Shown piece after piece: positions 43,870 to 53,123 of a DNA stretch of 64,000 bases (positions are counted from its first letter, which is position 1; each line of letters opens with the position of its first letter). The notes beneath the pieces were generated by a model. It saw only the letters and a list, made by a program, of their open reading frames with translations, was not told the origin of the DNA and did not search any database. The DNA lies in contig NZ_JAMZDZ010000001.1 in assembly GCF_024172085.1 (NCBI RefSeq), positions 8,618,001-8,682,000 of the forward strand, read 5' to 3'. The DNA is from Hamadaea flava. GTDB lineage: Bacteria > Actinomycetota > Actinomycetes > Mycobacteriales > Micromonosporaceae. The translations under genes and the position numbers were made by a program.

Positions 43870-45925
43870 GTCGGTCGCCGCCACCCGGCCACGGATCCGC
43901 CGGGACGTGCTGTTCACCGCCGCCTACGACGGCGTGCTGTTCCACAACTCATCGGGCGGCTTCAAAATCAGCGCTGCCAGTGGATACCGACTCGCCACGC
44001 TGATCGTGCCGCTGCTCGACGGGCGTCGAACCGTCGCGGAGATCTGCGCGAAGCTGCCGGACCCGCAACGTGCCATGGTCGGCGAGCTGGTCGGCGCGCT
44101 GCTGCAGCGCGACTTCGCGCGCGACGTCCCAGCCGATGAGGTGGACCCCGCCGAGCTGCTCGGCGCCGCGGTGGCCAAACAGTTCGCCAGCCAGCTCGGC
44201 TACCTCGACCACTATGCCAGCGGTGCGCCGCAGCGCTTCGCCGCCTTCCGCGACAGCACGGCAGCGGTCATCGGCAGCGGCCCGGTCGCGAGCACCTGCG
44301 CGCTGAGCCTGATCCGCAACGGCATGGCTCAGGTCGCCCTCGTCGGCGACAGCGACGGCGCAGCCGAGGCCGAGGCCGCCGAGCTGTCCGCGGGCGGCGT
44401 ACCGGCAGCCGTGGTCGGCATCGACCCCGCAGACGGTGAGCCCACCTGGACCGACCTCAAGGGCGTCGACGTCGTCCTGCTCGCCGACGAGGGCGCCGCG
44501 CGCCGCGCACACGCCCTGTTGGCGACCGGGATCCCAGCGGGCCGCACGGTCGTGCCCATGTGGATGTTCGGTTCGCGGGCGATCATCGGCCCGGCATGCG
44601 GTGCGGGCCGTACCGGGTGCTGGTACTGCGCGATGCTCCGGTTGACGAGCAACGACTCCGGCACGGCGGCGGCCGAGATCTGGCGTGGCATCGCCGTGCC
44701 TGCGACGTCGCCGACCATTACGGGCCCGCAGGGCCCGCCGGCGGCGATGATCGGCAACCTGCTGGCGTTCGAGGCGTTCCGGCTGCTCACCGGCGCGTTG
44801 CCCGCCGAGACCGACGGCAAGGTGATCATCCAGGAACTGGAGTCCCTCGACGTGGTCAGCGAACGACTGCTGCCGCATCCCGCGTGCGTGTACTGCGTCC
44901 AGGAACCGCCGCAGCTCACGCCCGTGCCCCTCGACGTGGCCCCGGCGGATCAGGACGTCGATGCGCAGGCCGCCGAGCTGTCGGCCCGCGACGGGCTCCT
45001 GCAACCCTCGGCTGGGGTGTTCCAGCGTTATCAGGACGAGGAGTGGGAGCAGACACCGGTCAAGATCGGCACAGTCCGGTTCACCGACCCGGCCGGTACG
45101 CCGCGGATGGTCAGCGCATTCGACGTTCATCACCTCGTCGGCGCGCGGACTCGGGCGCTGGCCGCGGCTGCGGTCGCGTACGCCGATCGGTTGACCACGC
45201 GATCTGACGCGGCCCCCGTCATCGGACGTTCGCTGGTGGACGGAACCGCCGTCGAGGTGCCGCGCGCGCTCGTGGAGCCGTTCGGCCCGGCCAACGCCGA
45301 TCGTCAGGTCGAACCCAGCCGAGCCGGAGCTGGAGCCGGGTTCACCGCCGCCGCCGCGATCCGGGACGCGCTCGCCTCGGCGCTCGCGTTCACCGCGCTG
45401 CAGAACGCCATCGCCGGCACGGCACCGCTGCTCGTGCCGCTGGACACCCTCGGCGACGATGCTGAGCTGCGCTTCCTGGTGAGGTCCGCGGCCAACCTGG
45501 ACGTCGCGGTGCAGCTGCTCGACCTTGGCTCGGCGACGCCCGGCGGTGCGTACACGTTGCTTGCCCGCTGCACGCAGGCGCACAACGACGGGAGACTGTG
45601 GACACTCGCGGCCGCGCCGTCCTGGCGAGACGCGGCCGTCCGTGCCTTGTGCGACCTGGTCGGGCAGGTGCAGCTGCGACAGCAGGCCGAGGCGGCGTCG
45701 ATGACCGGCGACGACCCGATCCTCACCGACTTCGACGCCGACACCCTCGTCGTCGACGGCGAGGTGCCGGCGCGGCTCGACGCCCACGGCACCTGGCAGG
45801 CCGTCCTGGACCGGCTGGCGCAGACCGGCGCCGCCGCGGTGGCCGTGCCGCTCGGCGGTGCGGATCTGCCGACCGGCGGCCTGGTCGTGACCCGGGTGGC
45901 GCTGCTGGACAGAGCCCGCGGATGA
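43853..45925 (+). CDS. TOMM leader-peptide-binding protein (Ocin-ThiF type)
   Basis: ATG 43853 follows CGGAGCTC and overlaps the regulator gene by 17 bp; the protein has 690 residues. Residues about 15-95 form a PqqD-like winged helix, the RiPP recognition element that binds leaders. An E1/ThiF-like Rossmann domain follows (AAVIGSGPVAS, 138-147) with a structural zinc site from Cys256, Cys259, Cys345 and Cys348. The C-terminal 280 residues look like a degenerate YcaO-related or dimerisation domain. In thiopeptide pathways such proteins (TbtF type) deliver the precursor to a separate YcaO. Confidence 0.87.
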   Translation: MRNVFESVAATRPRIRRDVLFTAAYDGVLFHNSSGGFKISAASGYRLATLIVPLLDGRRTVAEICAKLPDPQRAMVGELVGALLQRDFARDVPADEVDPAELLGAAVAKQFASQLGYLDHYASGAPQRFAAFRDSTAAVIGSGPVASTCALSLIRNGMAQVALVGDSDGAAEAEAAELSAGGVPAAVVGIDPADGEPTWTDLKGVDVVLLADEGAARRAHALLATGIPAGRTVVPMWMFGSRAIIGPACGAGRTGCWYCAMLRLTSNDSGTAAAEIWRGIAVPATSPTITGPQGPPAAMIGNLLAFEAFRLLTGALPAETDGKVIIQELESLDVVSERLLPHPACVYCVQEPPQLTPVPLDVAPADQDVDAQAAELSARDGLLQPSAGVFQRYQDEEWEQTPVKIGTVRFTDPAGTPRMVSAFDVHHLVGARTRALAAAAVAYADRLTTRSDAAPVIGRSLVDGTAVEVPRALVEPFGPANADRQVEPSRAGAGAGFTAAAAIRDALASALAFTALQNAIAGTAPLLVPLDTLGDDAELRFLVRSAANLDVAVQLLDLGSATPGGAYTLLARCTQAHNDGRLWTLAAAPSWRDAAVRALCDLVGQVQLRQQAEAASMTGDDPILTDFDADTLVVDGEVPARLDAHGTWQAVLDRLAQTGAAAVAVPLGGADLPTGGLVVTRVALLDRARG

Positions 45926-47760
45926 GTTCGCCCGTTCTGGACCACGGCCGCCGGATCATCGCGGCGATGAGCGACCTGCTGCCCGCCGAGGACGCGGATT
46001 GCGCAGTGCACCCACTGGGCCTGCGTGACGAGCGGGCCGACGGGGCGGTGCCGCCGGCCGCGTGGGTGCTGCTCTACGGCAGGCATGCCCTGCTCGCGGG
46101 GCGCACCGGCTGCACCGGCTGCCTGGCCCGCCGATGGCAGGCGGTACGCCCGCCAGAGCTGCGCGAGGCGCTGGAGTCCGGCGGCCAGACGTCGGCCGCC
46201 GGCGACTGGCCGTATGCCACGCCGTTCGTCACCGACGCACTGCGGGCGCTCCGGGCTGCCACGGCCACCACGACCGCCGTCTACGACCTGGACGTCGAGA
46301 CATTGCGAGTCGTCAGCGTGCCGTTGATTCCCGACGCGGACTGCCCGACCTGCGGCGGGGCGCCGCCGGACGCGCCCATCCCGCCTGAGCTGGGATCGAT
46401 ACCCAAAAGCGCGCCGGACTCCTTTCGCAGCCGCGAGGTGGCGAGCTATCCGCTGGACCCGGCGGCTCTGGTCAACCCGGTCTGCGGACCGCTCGGCGCG
46501 GCGCTGTGGCCCGACCTGGCCTCGACCACGACCGCCCCGGTCCACGGGATGTTCCACCCCCGCGCGGCCGACCATCTCCGCGAGATGCTGTTCGGCGGAC
46601 ACGCCGACGGGTACGCCCGCAGCACTCGCCTGGGCCTGCTGGAGGGCTTGGAACGGCACGCCGGCCTGCGGCCCCGGGCACGGCGTACCACCGTCGTGGC
46701 GGCCCTGGACGAACTCGGCGCGGATGCGCTCGACCCACGGGCATGCGGAACCTATGACGACCGGTTCTACGAGCTCAACCCCCACATCAGACGGTTCACC
46801 GCCGACCGGCCGATCCCGTGGGTGTGGGGATGGTCGCTGCGTGACACGCGGCCGGTCCTGGTCCCCGAAGTCGTCGCCTACTACCACTGCGCGCCGCTGG
46901 CCGAGCGATTCGTGCAGGAGAACTCCAGCGGCTGTGCGTCCGGCGGCAGCCTGGTCGAAGCCGTCTACCACGGGCTGATGGAGGCCGTCGAACGCGACGC
47001 GTTCGTGCTGGCCTGGTACACCGCACGCGGCCTGCCCGAGATAGACCCCGCCACCAGCACCCGCGCCCGGACCAGGATCATGGTCGACCGCCTGGCGATG
47101 TACGGCTACCGGGCCCGGTTCTTCGACGCCCGGTGCACCTTCGACATCCCGGTCGTCACCGCGGTCGCCGAACGCGTGGACGGCGGCTTCGGCGCACTGG
47201 CCTTCGGCGGCGGCGCGAGCCTGGATCCGGAGACCGCGATGGCCGCCGCCCTGTGCGAGATCGCGTCGGACGCACCCCTGGCCGGTGCCCGCGCCATCAC
47301 CGACGAGCCCCGGCTGCGGGAGATGGTCGACGACTACGACAAAGTGTGGCGGTTGCACGACCACCCGCTCCTGTACGCGCTGCCGCAGATGCGCCGGCAC
47401 GCCGCGTTCCTGCTCGACGGCGGCGACCCGCCGCGGCCGATGCGCGAGATCTACGCCGATCCGAGGCCGGCCCCGCCGCTGGCCGATGACCTGCACGAGG
47501 ACCTCGAGCGGTGTGTGCGGGCCGTCACCGGCCACGGCTTCGACGTGATCGTCGTCGACCAGACCACGCCCGAGCAGCGCCCTCTCGGCCTGCACACCGC
47601 CTGCGTGCTGGTGCCCGGACTGCTGCCGATCGACTTCGGCTGGAGCCGCCAGCGCGCCCTGACCATGCCCCGCCTGCGCACCGCCCATCGGCTCGCCGGG
47701 CTGACCGAGCACGACCTCAGCGACGACGACATCCACCCCGTCCCGCACCCCTACCCGTGA
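45922..47760 (+). CDS. YcaO cyclodehydratase 1
   Basis: ATG 45922 overlaps the previous stop by 4 bp, and the protein has 612 residues. An N-terminal region binds zinc through Cys64/Cys67 and Cys141/Cys144. The YcaO domain follows with ATP-binding segments LGLLEGLERH and GLMEAVERDAF, and the protein ends in the proline-rich PVPHPYP typical of azoline-forming YcaO enzymes. It should use ATP to cyclise Cys, Ser or Thr of the core into thiazoline or oxazoline, guided by the leader-binding protein next door. A second complete homologue lies at the end of the cluster. Confidence 0.9.
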   Translation: MSSPVLDHGRRIIAAMSDLLPAEDADCAVHPLGLRDERADGAVPPAAWVLLYGRHALLAGRTGCTGCLARRWQAVRPPELREALESGGQTSAAGDWPYATPFVTDALRALRAATATTTAVYDLDVETLRVVSVPLIPDADCPTCGGAPPDAPIPPELGSIPKSAPDSFRSREVASYPLDPAALVNPVCGPLGAALWPDLASTTTAPVHGMFHPRAADHLREMLFGGHADGYARSTRLGLLEGLERHAGLRPRARRTTVVAALDELGADALDPRACGTYDDRFYELNPHIRRFTADRPIPWVWGWSLRDTRPVLVPEVVAYYHCAPLAERFVQENSSGCASGGSLVEAVYHGLMEAVERDAFVLAWYTARGLPEIDPATSTRARTRIMVDRLAMYGYRARFFDARCTFDIPVVTAVAERVDGGFGALAFGGGASLDPETAMAAALCEIASDAPLAGARAITDEPRLREMVDDYDKVWRLHDHPLLYALPQMRRHAAFLLDGGDPPRPMREIYADPRPAPPLADDLHEDLERCVRAVTGHGFDVIVVDQTTPEQRPLGLHTACVLVPGLLPIDFGWSRQRALTMPRLRTAHRLAGLTEHDLSDDDIHPVPHPYP

Positions 47761-47769
47761 GGTGAGGCG

Positions 47770-49365
47770 ATGACCACCAGCCACGACGGTTACGCATACC
47801 AGTACGCGACCATGGTCCTGCAACGAAACCGCGTACCCATGGAGCCGGTCGGGTTCGAGCCGAACTGGCCCGACAAGCCGAGGCCGACCAAGCACTACCC
47901 GGGCGCCCTGGCCATTCCGCTACCCGATGCGCCTCCGCCCGCCTCCGCCACCGTCGACGCCGGCCTCGATCCGGATCCGGCGGACGGCCGGTTCACCCTG
48001 CCGGTGCTGGGCGCGATGTTGCGCGACTCGTACGGTCTGCTCGGTCGCCGCCTGGCGATCCAGGCCAACACCGACGTGCACGGCTACCCGTGGTACGCAC
48101 GCGCCAACTGGCACCGGGGCACCGCGTCCGGCGGCGGGCTCTACCCGTGCAGCATCTATTGGGTCGCCGGTCCGGGCGCCGGCCCCTGTCCCGGCATCTA
48201 CCACTATGGCTGCCGGCCGCACGCCATGCAGCGGCTGCTCGCCGGCGACGTCACCCCGGCGGTGCGGGCAGCCCTGGGCGACTCGACCGACGCCACCCAG
48301 TTCCTCGTCGTGGGGGTCAAGTACTGGGCGAACGCGTTCAAATACAACAGCTTCGCGTACCACGCGGTGTCGATGGACGTCGGGACGCTACTGCAGACCT
48401 GGCGGATGTGGGCCGCCAGCGACGGCCGGCGCATCGAACCACGGTTCTGGTTCGACCAGGCCGCCCTCGGCCGCCTGCTCGGCCTGCCGGCCGACGAGGA
48501 AGGACTGTTCGCCGTGGTGCCGCTGACCTGGGCGCCCACCCGTGGCGGCACGATCCGGCCTGCTGCGGCGGTGCCCGGCACGGTCGCGGTGCACCGGCGT
48601 GACCAGGAGAAATCTCGGGTGGTGCACAGCTTCGAGGCGACCGAGCGTCTGCACCGCGAGACCGCGCTGGCCGCTCCGGACCGGCCCGTTGCAGGGGCGC
48701 TGGCCGCCGCGGCGGCCAGCGCAGCACCCGATGGCGACCGCGTTCCGCTGCCTCCGCCGAGCCCGCTGAACACCCCGATCCGTGCCGCGCTACGTCGGCG
48801 CCGCAGCAGCTTCGGCCGGTTCGACGCCACCGTGCCGATGACGCAAGCGGATCTCGCCGCCCTGCTCACCGCCGCGTCGGCCGGGCAGCCGCCGACCGAG
48901 TCGGCGGCCAAGGGTGACGGGCGGCTCGCCAAGTTCTACCTGTTCGCCAACCACGTGCAGGGCCTGCCGGCGGGCAGCTACGAGTACGACCCGGCGGGCC
49001 ACGGGCTGCGGCCGGTGCAACTGGGGCCGCAAGGCGCGTTCCTGCAGCGCAACTACTTCCTGCCGAACTACAACCTGGAGCAGGCGGCGGTCGTGCTGGT
49101 GCCCACGATCCGCGCCGGCGCGGTCCTCGACGAGGTCGGCGCACGGGGCTACAACGTCGTCAACGCCACGATCGGCGCGATCGCGCAGACCTGCTACACC
49201 GCAGCGGCGTCGCTGAATCTCGGCTGCGGCGTCGCGCTCGGCTTCGACGGCGTGTCCTACCTGGAGCAACTCGGCTTGACCGGCACGGACGAGATGCCCC
49301 TGCTCATCATGCTCGCCGGGCACGAGCGGGCGCAGGGCAGCGACTACCGGTACGAGCTGCGGTGA
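47770..49365 (+). CDS. SagB-type azoline dehydrogenase with two nitroreductase-like domains
   Basis: The protein has 531 residues starting 9 bp after the YcaO stop. Two nitroreductase-like halves are visible. The first contains HRGTASGGGLYPCSIYWV, the arginine/serine FMN-binding turn of SagB proteins; the second contains RRRRSSFGRFDATVPMTQAD and NATIGAIAQTCYTAAASL. Many actinobacterial SagB homologues have this doubled form. It should oxidise azolines to aromatic azoles with FMN. Its presence predicts thiazoles or oxazoles rather than azolines in the product. Confidence 0.87.
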   Translation: MTTSHDGYAYQYATMVLQRNRVPMEPVGFEPNWPDKPRPTKHYPGALAIPLPDAPPPASATVDAGLDPDPADGRFTLPVLGAMLRDSYGLLGRRLAIQANTDVHGYPWYARANWHRGTASGGGLYPCSIYWVAGPGAGPCPGIYHYGCRPHAMQRLLAGDVTPAVRAALGDSTDATQFLVVGVKYWANAFKYNSFAYHAVSMDVGTLLQTWRMWAASDGRRIEPRFWFDQAALGRLLGLPADEEGLFAVVPLTWAPTRGGTIRPAAAVPGTVAVHRRDQEKSRVVHSFEATERLHRETALAAPDRPVAGALAAAAASAAPDGDRVPLPPPSPLNTPIRAALRRRRSSFGRFDATVPMTQADLAALLTAASAGQPPTESAAKGDGRLAKFYLFANHVQGLPAGSYEYDPAGHGLRPVQLGPQGAFLQRNYFLPNYNLEQAAVVLVPTIRAGAVLDEVGARGYNVVNATIGAIAQTCYTAAASLNLGCGVALGFDGVSYLEQLGLTGTDEMPLLIMLAGHERAQGSDYRYELR

Positions 49366-49372
49366 GGCGGCG

Positions 49373-52087
49373 ATGACGATCCTGCACGACACCACCGCGC
49401 TGGCCGTGCCGCCGGCCCGCCAGCTCGGCCGGTATTTCGCGGTCCGCGTCGGCGGCCTGCCCTACGGCACCGTGTCGGTCCTGGCCTGCCCGCGTGCGGC
49501 TGGGCACGCGCAGGCACTGCTCGATCTGGAGGCCGAGCTGTCCGACCTGGCCGGGCCGCTCGGGGACCTGTTGCACCAGATCATCGGCGCTGACGACGAC
49601 AACCTGTCCCGGCGGCGGCTACTGGCACTGCGCCGGCAGGTGTTCCACGGGACCATGCCCACGGACCCGCAGGCCGCGTTGGCCGCTGTCGCCGCCCATC
49701 CCGACGCGATCGGCCCCGTGCGTGAGTGGCTGGCCCGGCGCGAGCAAGCCGACGTCCAACTGCGTGAGCTGGACACCGTGCTGGCGGACGAGGTGGCTGC
49801 CGCGCGCGACGGACTGTGGCGGCTGTCCGGCGACCCGCGGTTACGGGCGGGCATCCAGATCGCCTCGCCCGCGCTGGACGAGCAGTTGGTGGCGTTGGCC
49901 GGCCGCGACGGTGCGCCGCCGCCGGCCAAGAAGCTGCGCCGGGTCGAACGCTCGATCGTGTCCTACCTCTACCGGGCCGCCTGCAAGACCAGCCCGTTCA
50001 GCTCGTTCACCGCGGTCGGGGCGGGCGTCTTCGACGACACGGCGACTGGGCCTGAGCCTTCGATCGCGACGTCGCCGCGGTCGTACGCCCGGCTCAACGT
50101 CGTGGCGCTGGCCAGGATCGTGGACGCGGTCTGCGCCGATCCGGGCCGCCGGGGCGACTTGCCGGTGGTGCTGAGCCCCGGCCTCCGGCAGGATCCCGGC
50201 CGCGTGCGCTACGTCCGGCATTGGGTCACCACCGGCGACGACAGCGCCGCGGTCAGCTTCGACTCCATTCAGGACGGCCTGTTCTACCTCCGCCGGAGCG
50301 GCCTGCTCGACGCGCTGACCGCGTTGTTGACCGACGGCCGCGCGGTGCGCTGCGCCGAACTGTCCGCCTGGCTGCAGGAACGGACCGCGGCCGGGCCGCA
50401 GCGCTGCGAGGAATACCTCTCGATCCTGTTGCGCCTGGGCATTCTGCAGCTCGCCGGGCTCACCATCGACGTGCACGCGCCAGACCCGCTCACCCAGCTC
50501 CGCGACTTCCTCGCCGAGCTCCGCGAACCGTGGGCCGTCGACCTGGCCCATCGGCTCGCCGAGCCGATCGCGTTGCTGACCGCGTTCCGAGACGAGGATC
50601 TGGCCGGGCGTCGCCTGACCCTGCGCCGCCTGCGGGAGGCACTGCGCGAAGTCCAGGCCGAGCTGGGTACGCAGGACGCGTCGTTGCCGCAGTCCCTCGT
50701 CTACGAGGACTGCCGGGTTCCCGGCGAGGCGGCGATGCCGGCCGGCTCCTGGCAGCGGCTGGCCGCGACGGACCTCGCCGCCGTCGAGGCCGTGCTGCCC
50801 ACGTTCGACCTGACGCTGCCGCACCGGATCACCTTCCACGGGTTCTTCCTGGCCCGCTACGGCGCCGGTGGCCGCTGCGACGATCTGCTGCGGCTGGTCG
50901 AGGACTTCCACGAGGACTTGTACGACCAGTACGTGTCGAGCACCGCGGAGCTGCGGCCGTTCACCGAGGACGGGACGTACCGGCCGGAGGAGAACTGGCT
51001 CGGCCGGCCGGAGCTGGACCGGCTGGACCAGGCCCGGAAGGACCTGGTGGCGTACGTGCGGGGGGCTGTGCAGGCCGACGCCGGGGCGGCGGAGATCCGG
51101 CTGGACCCGGCCCGGCTGCACACGATCGGCGGCGGCCTGCGGGACCTGTTCGGCGGATTCCGGCCGCAGTCCCATCTCGTCCAGCCGGCTCAGGGCCCCG
51201 CCGGCCCGCTGGTGGTGCTGAACCAGTCGCTGGGCGGGCTGTCGTTCCCGTTCAGCCGGTTCACCCACTGCTTCGACGACGCCACACCGCCGCTGTCGCC
51301 GCGCCTGCGTACGGCCGCCACGGAAGCGGCCCCGCCCGGCGCGGTGTTCGCCGAGGTGACCGGTGGCCCGGCGACCACCAACCTGAACCTGCACGCGCAG
51401 TTGACCGACTACGTCGTCGTCTGTCCGGGAGACAGCAGCGTCGTCCCGCCGGCGGCCCGCCTGCCCCTCGACGACCTCTACCTGTGCCACGACATCGGCG
51501 CCGACCGGGTCGTGCTGCGCTCGCGTCGGCTCGACCGGGAGGTGATCCCGGTGTACCTGGGCTATCTCGTCCCGATGGCGTTGCCGCAGCTGCACCGCAC
51601 ACTTCTGCTGCTGTCGCCGACGTCGCTGGCCCCGCTGGACATCTGGCGCGGGGTGCCCGCGACCCCGGATGCCGACGGCGTCACCCGGCGTCCGCGAGTC
51701 CGCGCCGGACAGGTGGTGCTCAGCCGCCGCAGCTGGTCGGTGGACGCGTCCGCACTGCCGGTACGCCGTGACGGCGACACCGACGCCGACTGGTTCCTGG
51801 GCTGGCAGCGGTGGCGGCGCGCACACGGCCTGCCGGCCGAGTTGTTCGCGACCGTCCATCCGGCCGGGGGCCGAGCCGGGCAGCGCCCCAAGCCGCAGTA
51901 CGTCGACTGCTCGGCCTATCTGTCGCTGGTCGCCCTGGAAGCGCTGATCGCCGGCGGTGCCGGCCGTGTCGTGTTCCGCGAGATGCTGCCGGGCCGCGAC
52001 GACCTCCACGGCATCGGCGGGCACGTCACCGAGTACGTCATCGAGACCTTCCCCATCGCCCCCACCTCCGGAGCCGACCGTGACTGA
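49373..52087 (+). CDS. LanB-type dehydratase, glutamylation domain
   Basis: ATG 49373 lies 7 bp after the SagB stop with GAGGCG before it; the protein has 904 residues. It matches the N-terminal lantibiotic dehydratase domain: RRVERSIVSYLYRAACKTSP followed by FSSFTAVGAG, and a late segment SRFTHCFDDATPPL leading into FAEVTGGPATTNLNLH. In split LanB systems this part transfers glutamate from glutamyl-tRNA to Ser/Thr of the core. The elimination domain is encoded separately by the next gene, overlapping by 8 bp. This matches thiopeptide (TbtB) and goadsporin (GodF) enzymes. Confidence 0.9.
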   Translation: MTILHDTTALAVPPARQLGRYFAVRVGGLPYGTVSVLACPRAAGHAQALLDLEAELSDLAGPLGDLLHQIIGADDDNLSRRRLLALRRQVFHGTMPTDPQAALAAVAAHPDAIGPVREWLARREQADVQLRELDTVLADEVAAARDGLWRLSGDPRLRAGIQIASPALDEQLVALAGRDGAPPPAKKLRRVERSIVSYLYRAACKTSPFSSFTAVGAGVFDDTATGPEPSIATSPRSYARLNVVALARIVDAVCADPGRRGDLPVVLSPGLRQDPGRVRYVRHWVTTGDDSAAVSFDSIQDGLFYLRRSGLLDALTALLTDGRAVRCAELSAWLQERTAAGPQRCEEYLSILLRLGILQLAGLTIDVHAPDPLTQLRDFLAELREPWAVDLAHRLAEPIALLTAFRDEDLAGRRLTLRRLREALREVQAELGTQDASLPQSLVYEDCRVPGEAAMPAGSWQRLAATDLAAVEAVLPTFDLTLPHRITFHGFFLARYGAGGRCDDLLRLVEDFHEDLYDQYVSSTAELRPFTEDGTYRPEENWLGRPELDRLDQARKDLVAYVRGAVQADAGAAEIRLDPARLHTIGGGLRDLFGGFRPQSHLVQPAQGPAGPLVVLNQSLGGLSFPFSRFTHCFDDATPPLSPRLRTAATEAAPPGAVFAEVTGGPATTNLNLHAQLTDYVVVCPGDSSVVPPAARLPLDDLYLCHDIGADRVVLRSRRLDREVIPVYLGYLVPMALPQLHRTLLLLSPTSLAPLDIWRGVPATPDADGVTRRPRVRAGQVVLSRRSWSVDASALPVRRDGDTDADWFLGWQRWRRAHGLPAELFATVHPAGGRAGQRPKPQYVDCSAYLSLVALEALIAGGAGRVVFREMLPGRDDLHGIGGHVTEYVIETFPIAPTSGADRD

Positions 52088-53123
52088 ACAACCCTCCGCC
52101 GATGCCGGGTCGTGGCTCGGCATCCACATCTTCTACGGCGCCAACGCCCGCCCCATGGTGGTCGACTGCATCCGGCCGCTGGTCGACGAGCTGACGGCGC
52201 AGGGCCTGCTGGATCGCTACTTCTTTCTGAACTACTGGATGGAGGGGCCGCATGTGCGCTTGCGGCTCAAACCCAGCTCAGCCGCGGCCGAGCCCGCAGT
52301 ACGCGCTGCCGCCGACGCGGCCGTGCAGCGATTCCTGACCGCCCGGCCGGCCTTGTACGAAATGGACGGTGGCTTCCGCGGGGAGCTGCACGACATGCTC
52401 TTCAAGCTGGAGTATCCGCAGGGCGGGCCGGAGACGCTGCTGGGCGCGGACGGGCGGCCCGCCATGCAGCCCAACAACTCGTTCGCCTACCGCCCCTATG
52501 AGCCCGAGTACGGCAAGTACGGCGGCGCGAGCGGTGTGGAGCTGGCCGAGTGGCACTTCCAGTACTCCAGCGACGTGGTCATCGACATGGTCGCCACGAT
52601 GAACCTGCATCTGCGGCCGGTGACGCTGGGCTCCGCGGCCCAGCTGATGGTCGTCACCGCGGCCACGTTCCTGCCTGGCCGGGAAGACCTGGTCGCGTTC
52701 TTCGACTCCTACCACGACTTCTGGCATCAGGCGTTCGGCGGCACCGGTTTCGTCGACGACATCGACTACGAGCGCATGTACGACCGGATGTCCGCCGAGT
52801 TGGGGCGTCGCTTCGAACCCACCCTTGCCGCATTGGAATGTGGTCAGCTGCACCGCCTGCCGGAGTTCCTGCGCGGCTGGGCGGTGCATGTCGCTCAGCT
52901 GCGCGACCGGGTGGCGGAGCTGGCGGTGGCAGGCGAGCTGACGTTCGCCTTCCCCGAGGGCGCGGCACCGGTCACCGTCACCGACCCGCACGCGGCGAAG
53001 GTCCGGCTGTTGTCGCCGTACGTGCACATGACCAACAACCGGCTGTACGTGACGCTGCGCGATGAGGCGTACCTGGCGTACCTGGTCGGCAGGTCGCTGC
53101 GGGAGACGGCGGCGGCACGGTGA
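52080..53123 (+). CDS. SpaB_C-type glutamate elimination protein
   Basis: GTG 52080 (preceded by GGAG) overlaps the LanB stop; the protein has 347 residues. Conserved features of the elimination fold are WMEGPHVRLRLK (Arg60, Arg62), PYEPEYGKYGG (139-149) and the histidine in YVHMTNNRL (His316). These resemble the elimination domain of NisB-type enzymes and TbtC/GodG rather than the pyridine synthases TbtD/TclM, which have lost such residues. It should remove glutamate to leave dehydroalanine or dehydrobutyrine. It is the only SpaB_C-like gene in the cluster. Confidence 0.85.
   Translation: MTEQPSADAGSWLGIHIFYGANARPMVVDCIRPLVDELTAQGLLDRYFFLNYWMEGPHVRLRLKPSSAAAEPAVRAAADAAVQRFLTARPALYEMDGGFRGELHDMLFKLEYPQGGPETLLGADGRPAMQPNNSFAYRPYEPEYGKYGGASGVELAEWHFQYSSDVVIDMVATMNLHLRPVTLGSAAQLMVVTAATFLPGREDLVAFFDSYHDFWHQAFGGTGFVDDIDYERMYDRMSAELGRRFEPTLAALECGQLHRLPEFLRGWAVHVAQLRDRVAELAVAGELTFAFPEGAAPVTVTDPHAAKVRLLSPYVHMTNNRLYVTLRDEAYLAYLVGRSLRETAAAR

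Noticed and set aside
45304-47895. Antisense open frame of 863 codons over the leader-binding and YcaO genes
   Set aside because: The sense strand carries zinc motifs and the YcaO motifs in frame; the reverse frame is a compositional shadow.
49841-52129. Antisense open frame of 762 codons over the LanB gene
   Set aside because: The sense frame matches the LanB family over its whole length; the reverse frame has no recognisable domain.
52080-53123. Assignment of the SpaB_C-like protein as a pyridine synthase (TbtD/TclM)
   Set aside because: It keeps the arginines, the EPEYGKYGG segment and the histidine associated with glutamate elimination, which the pyridine synthases have lost. The question still needs an experiment.
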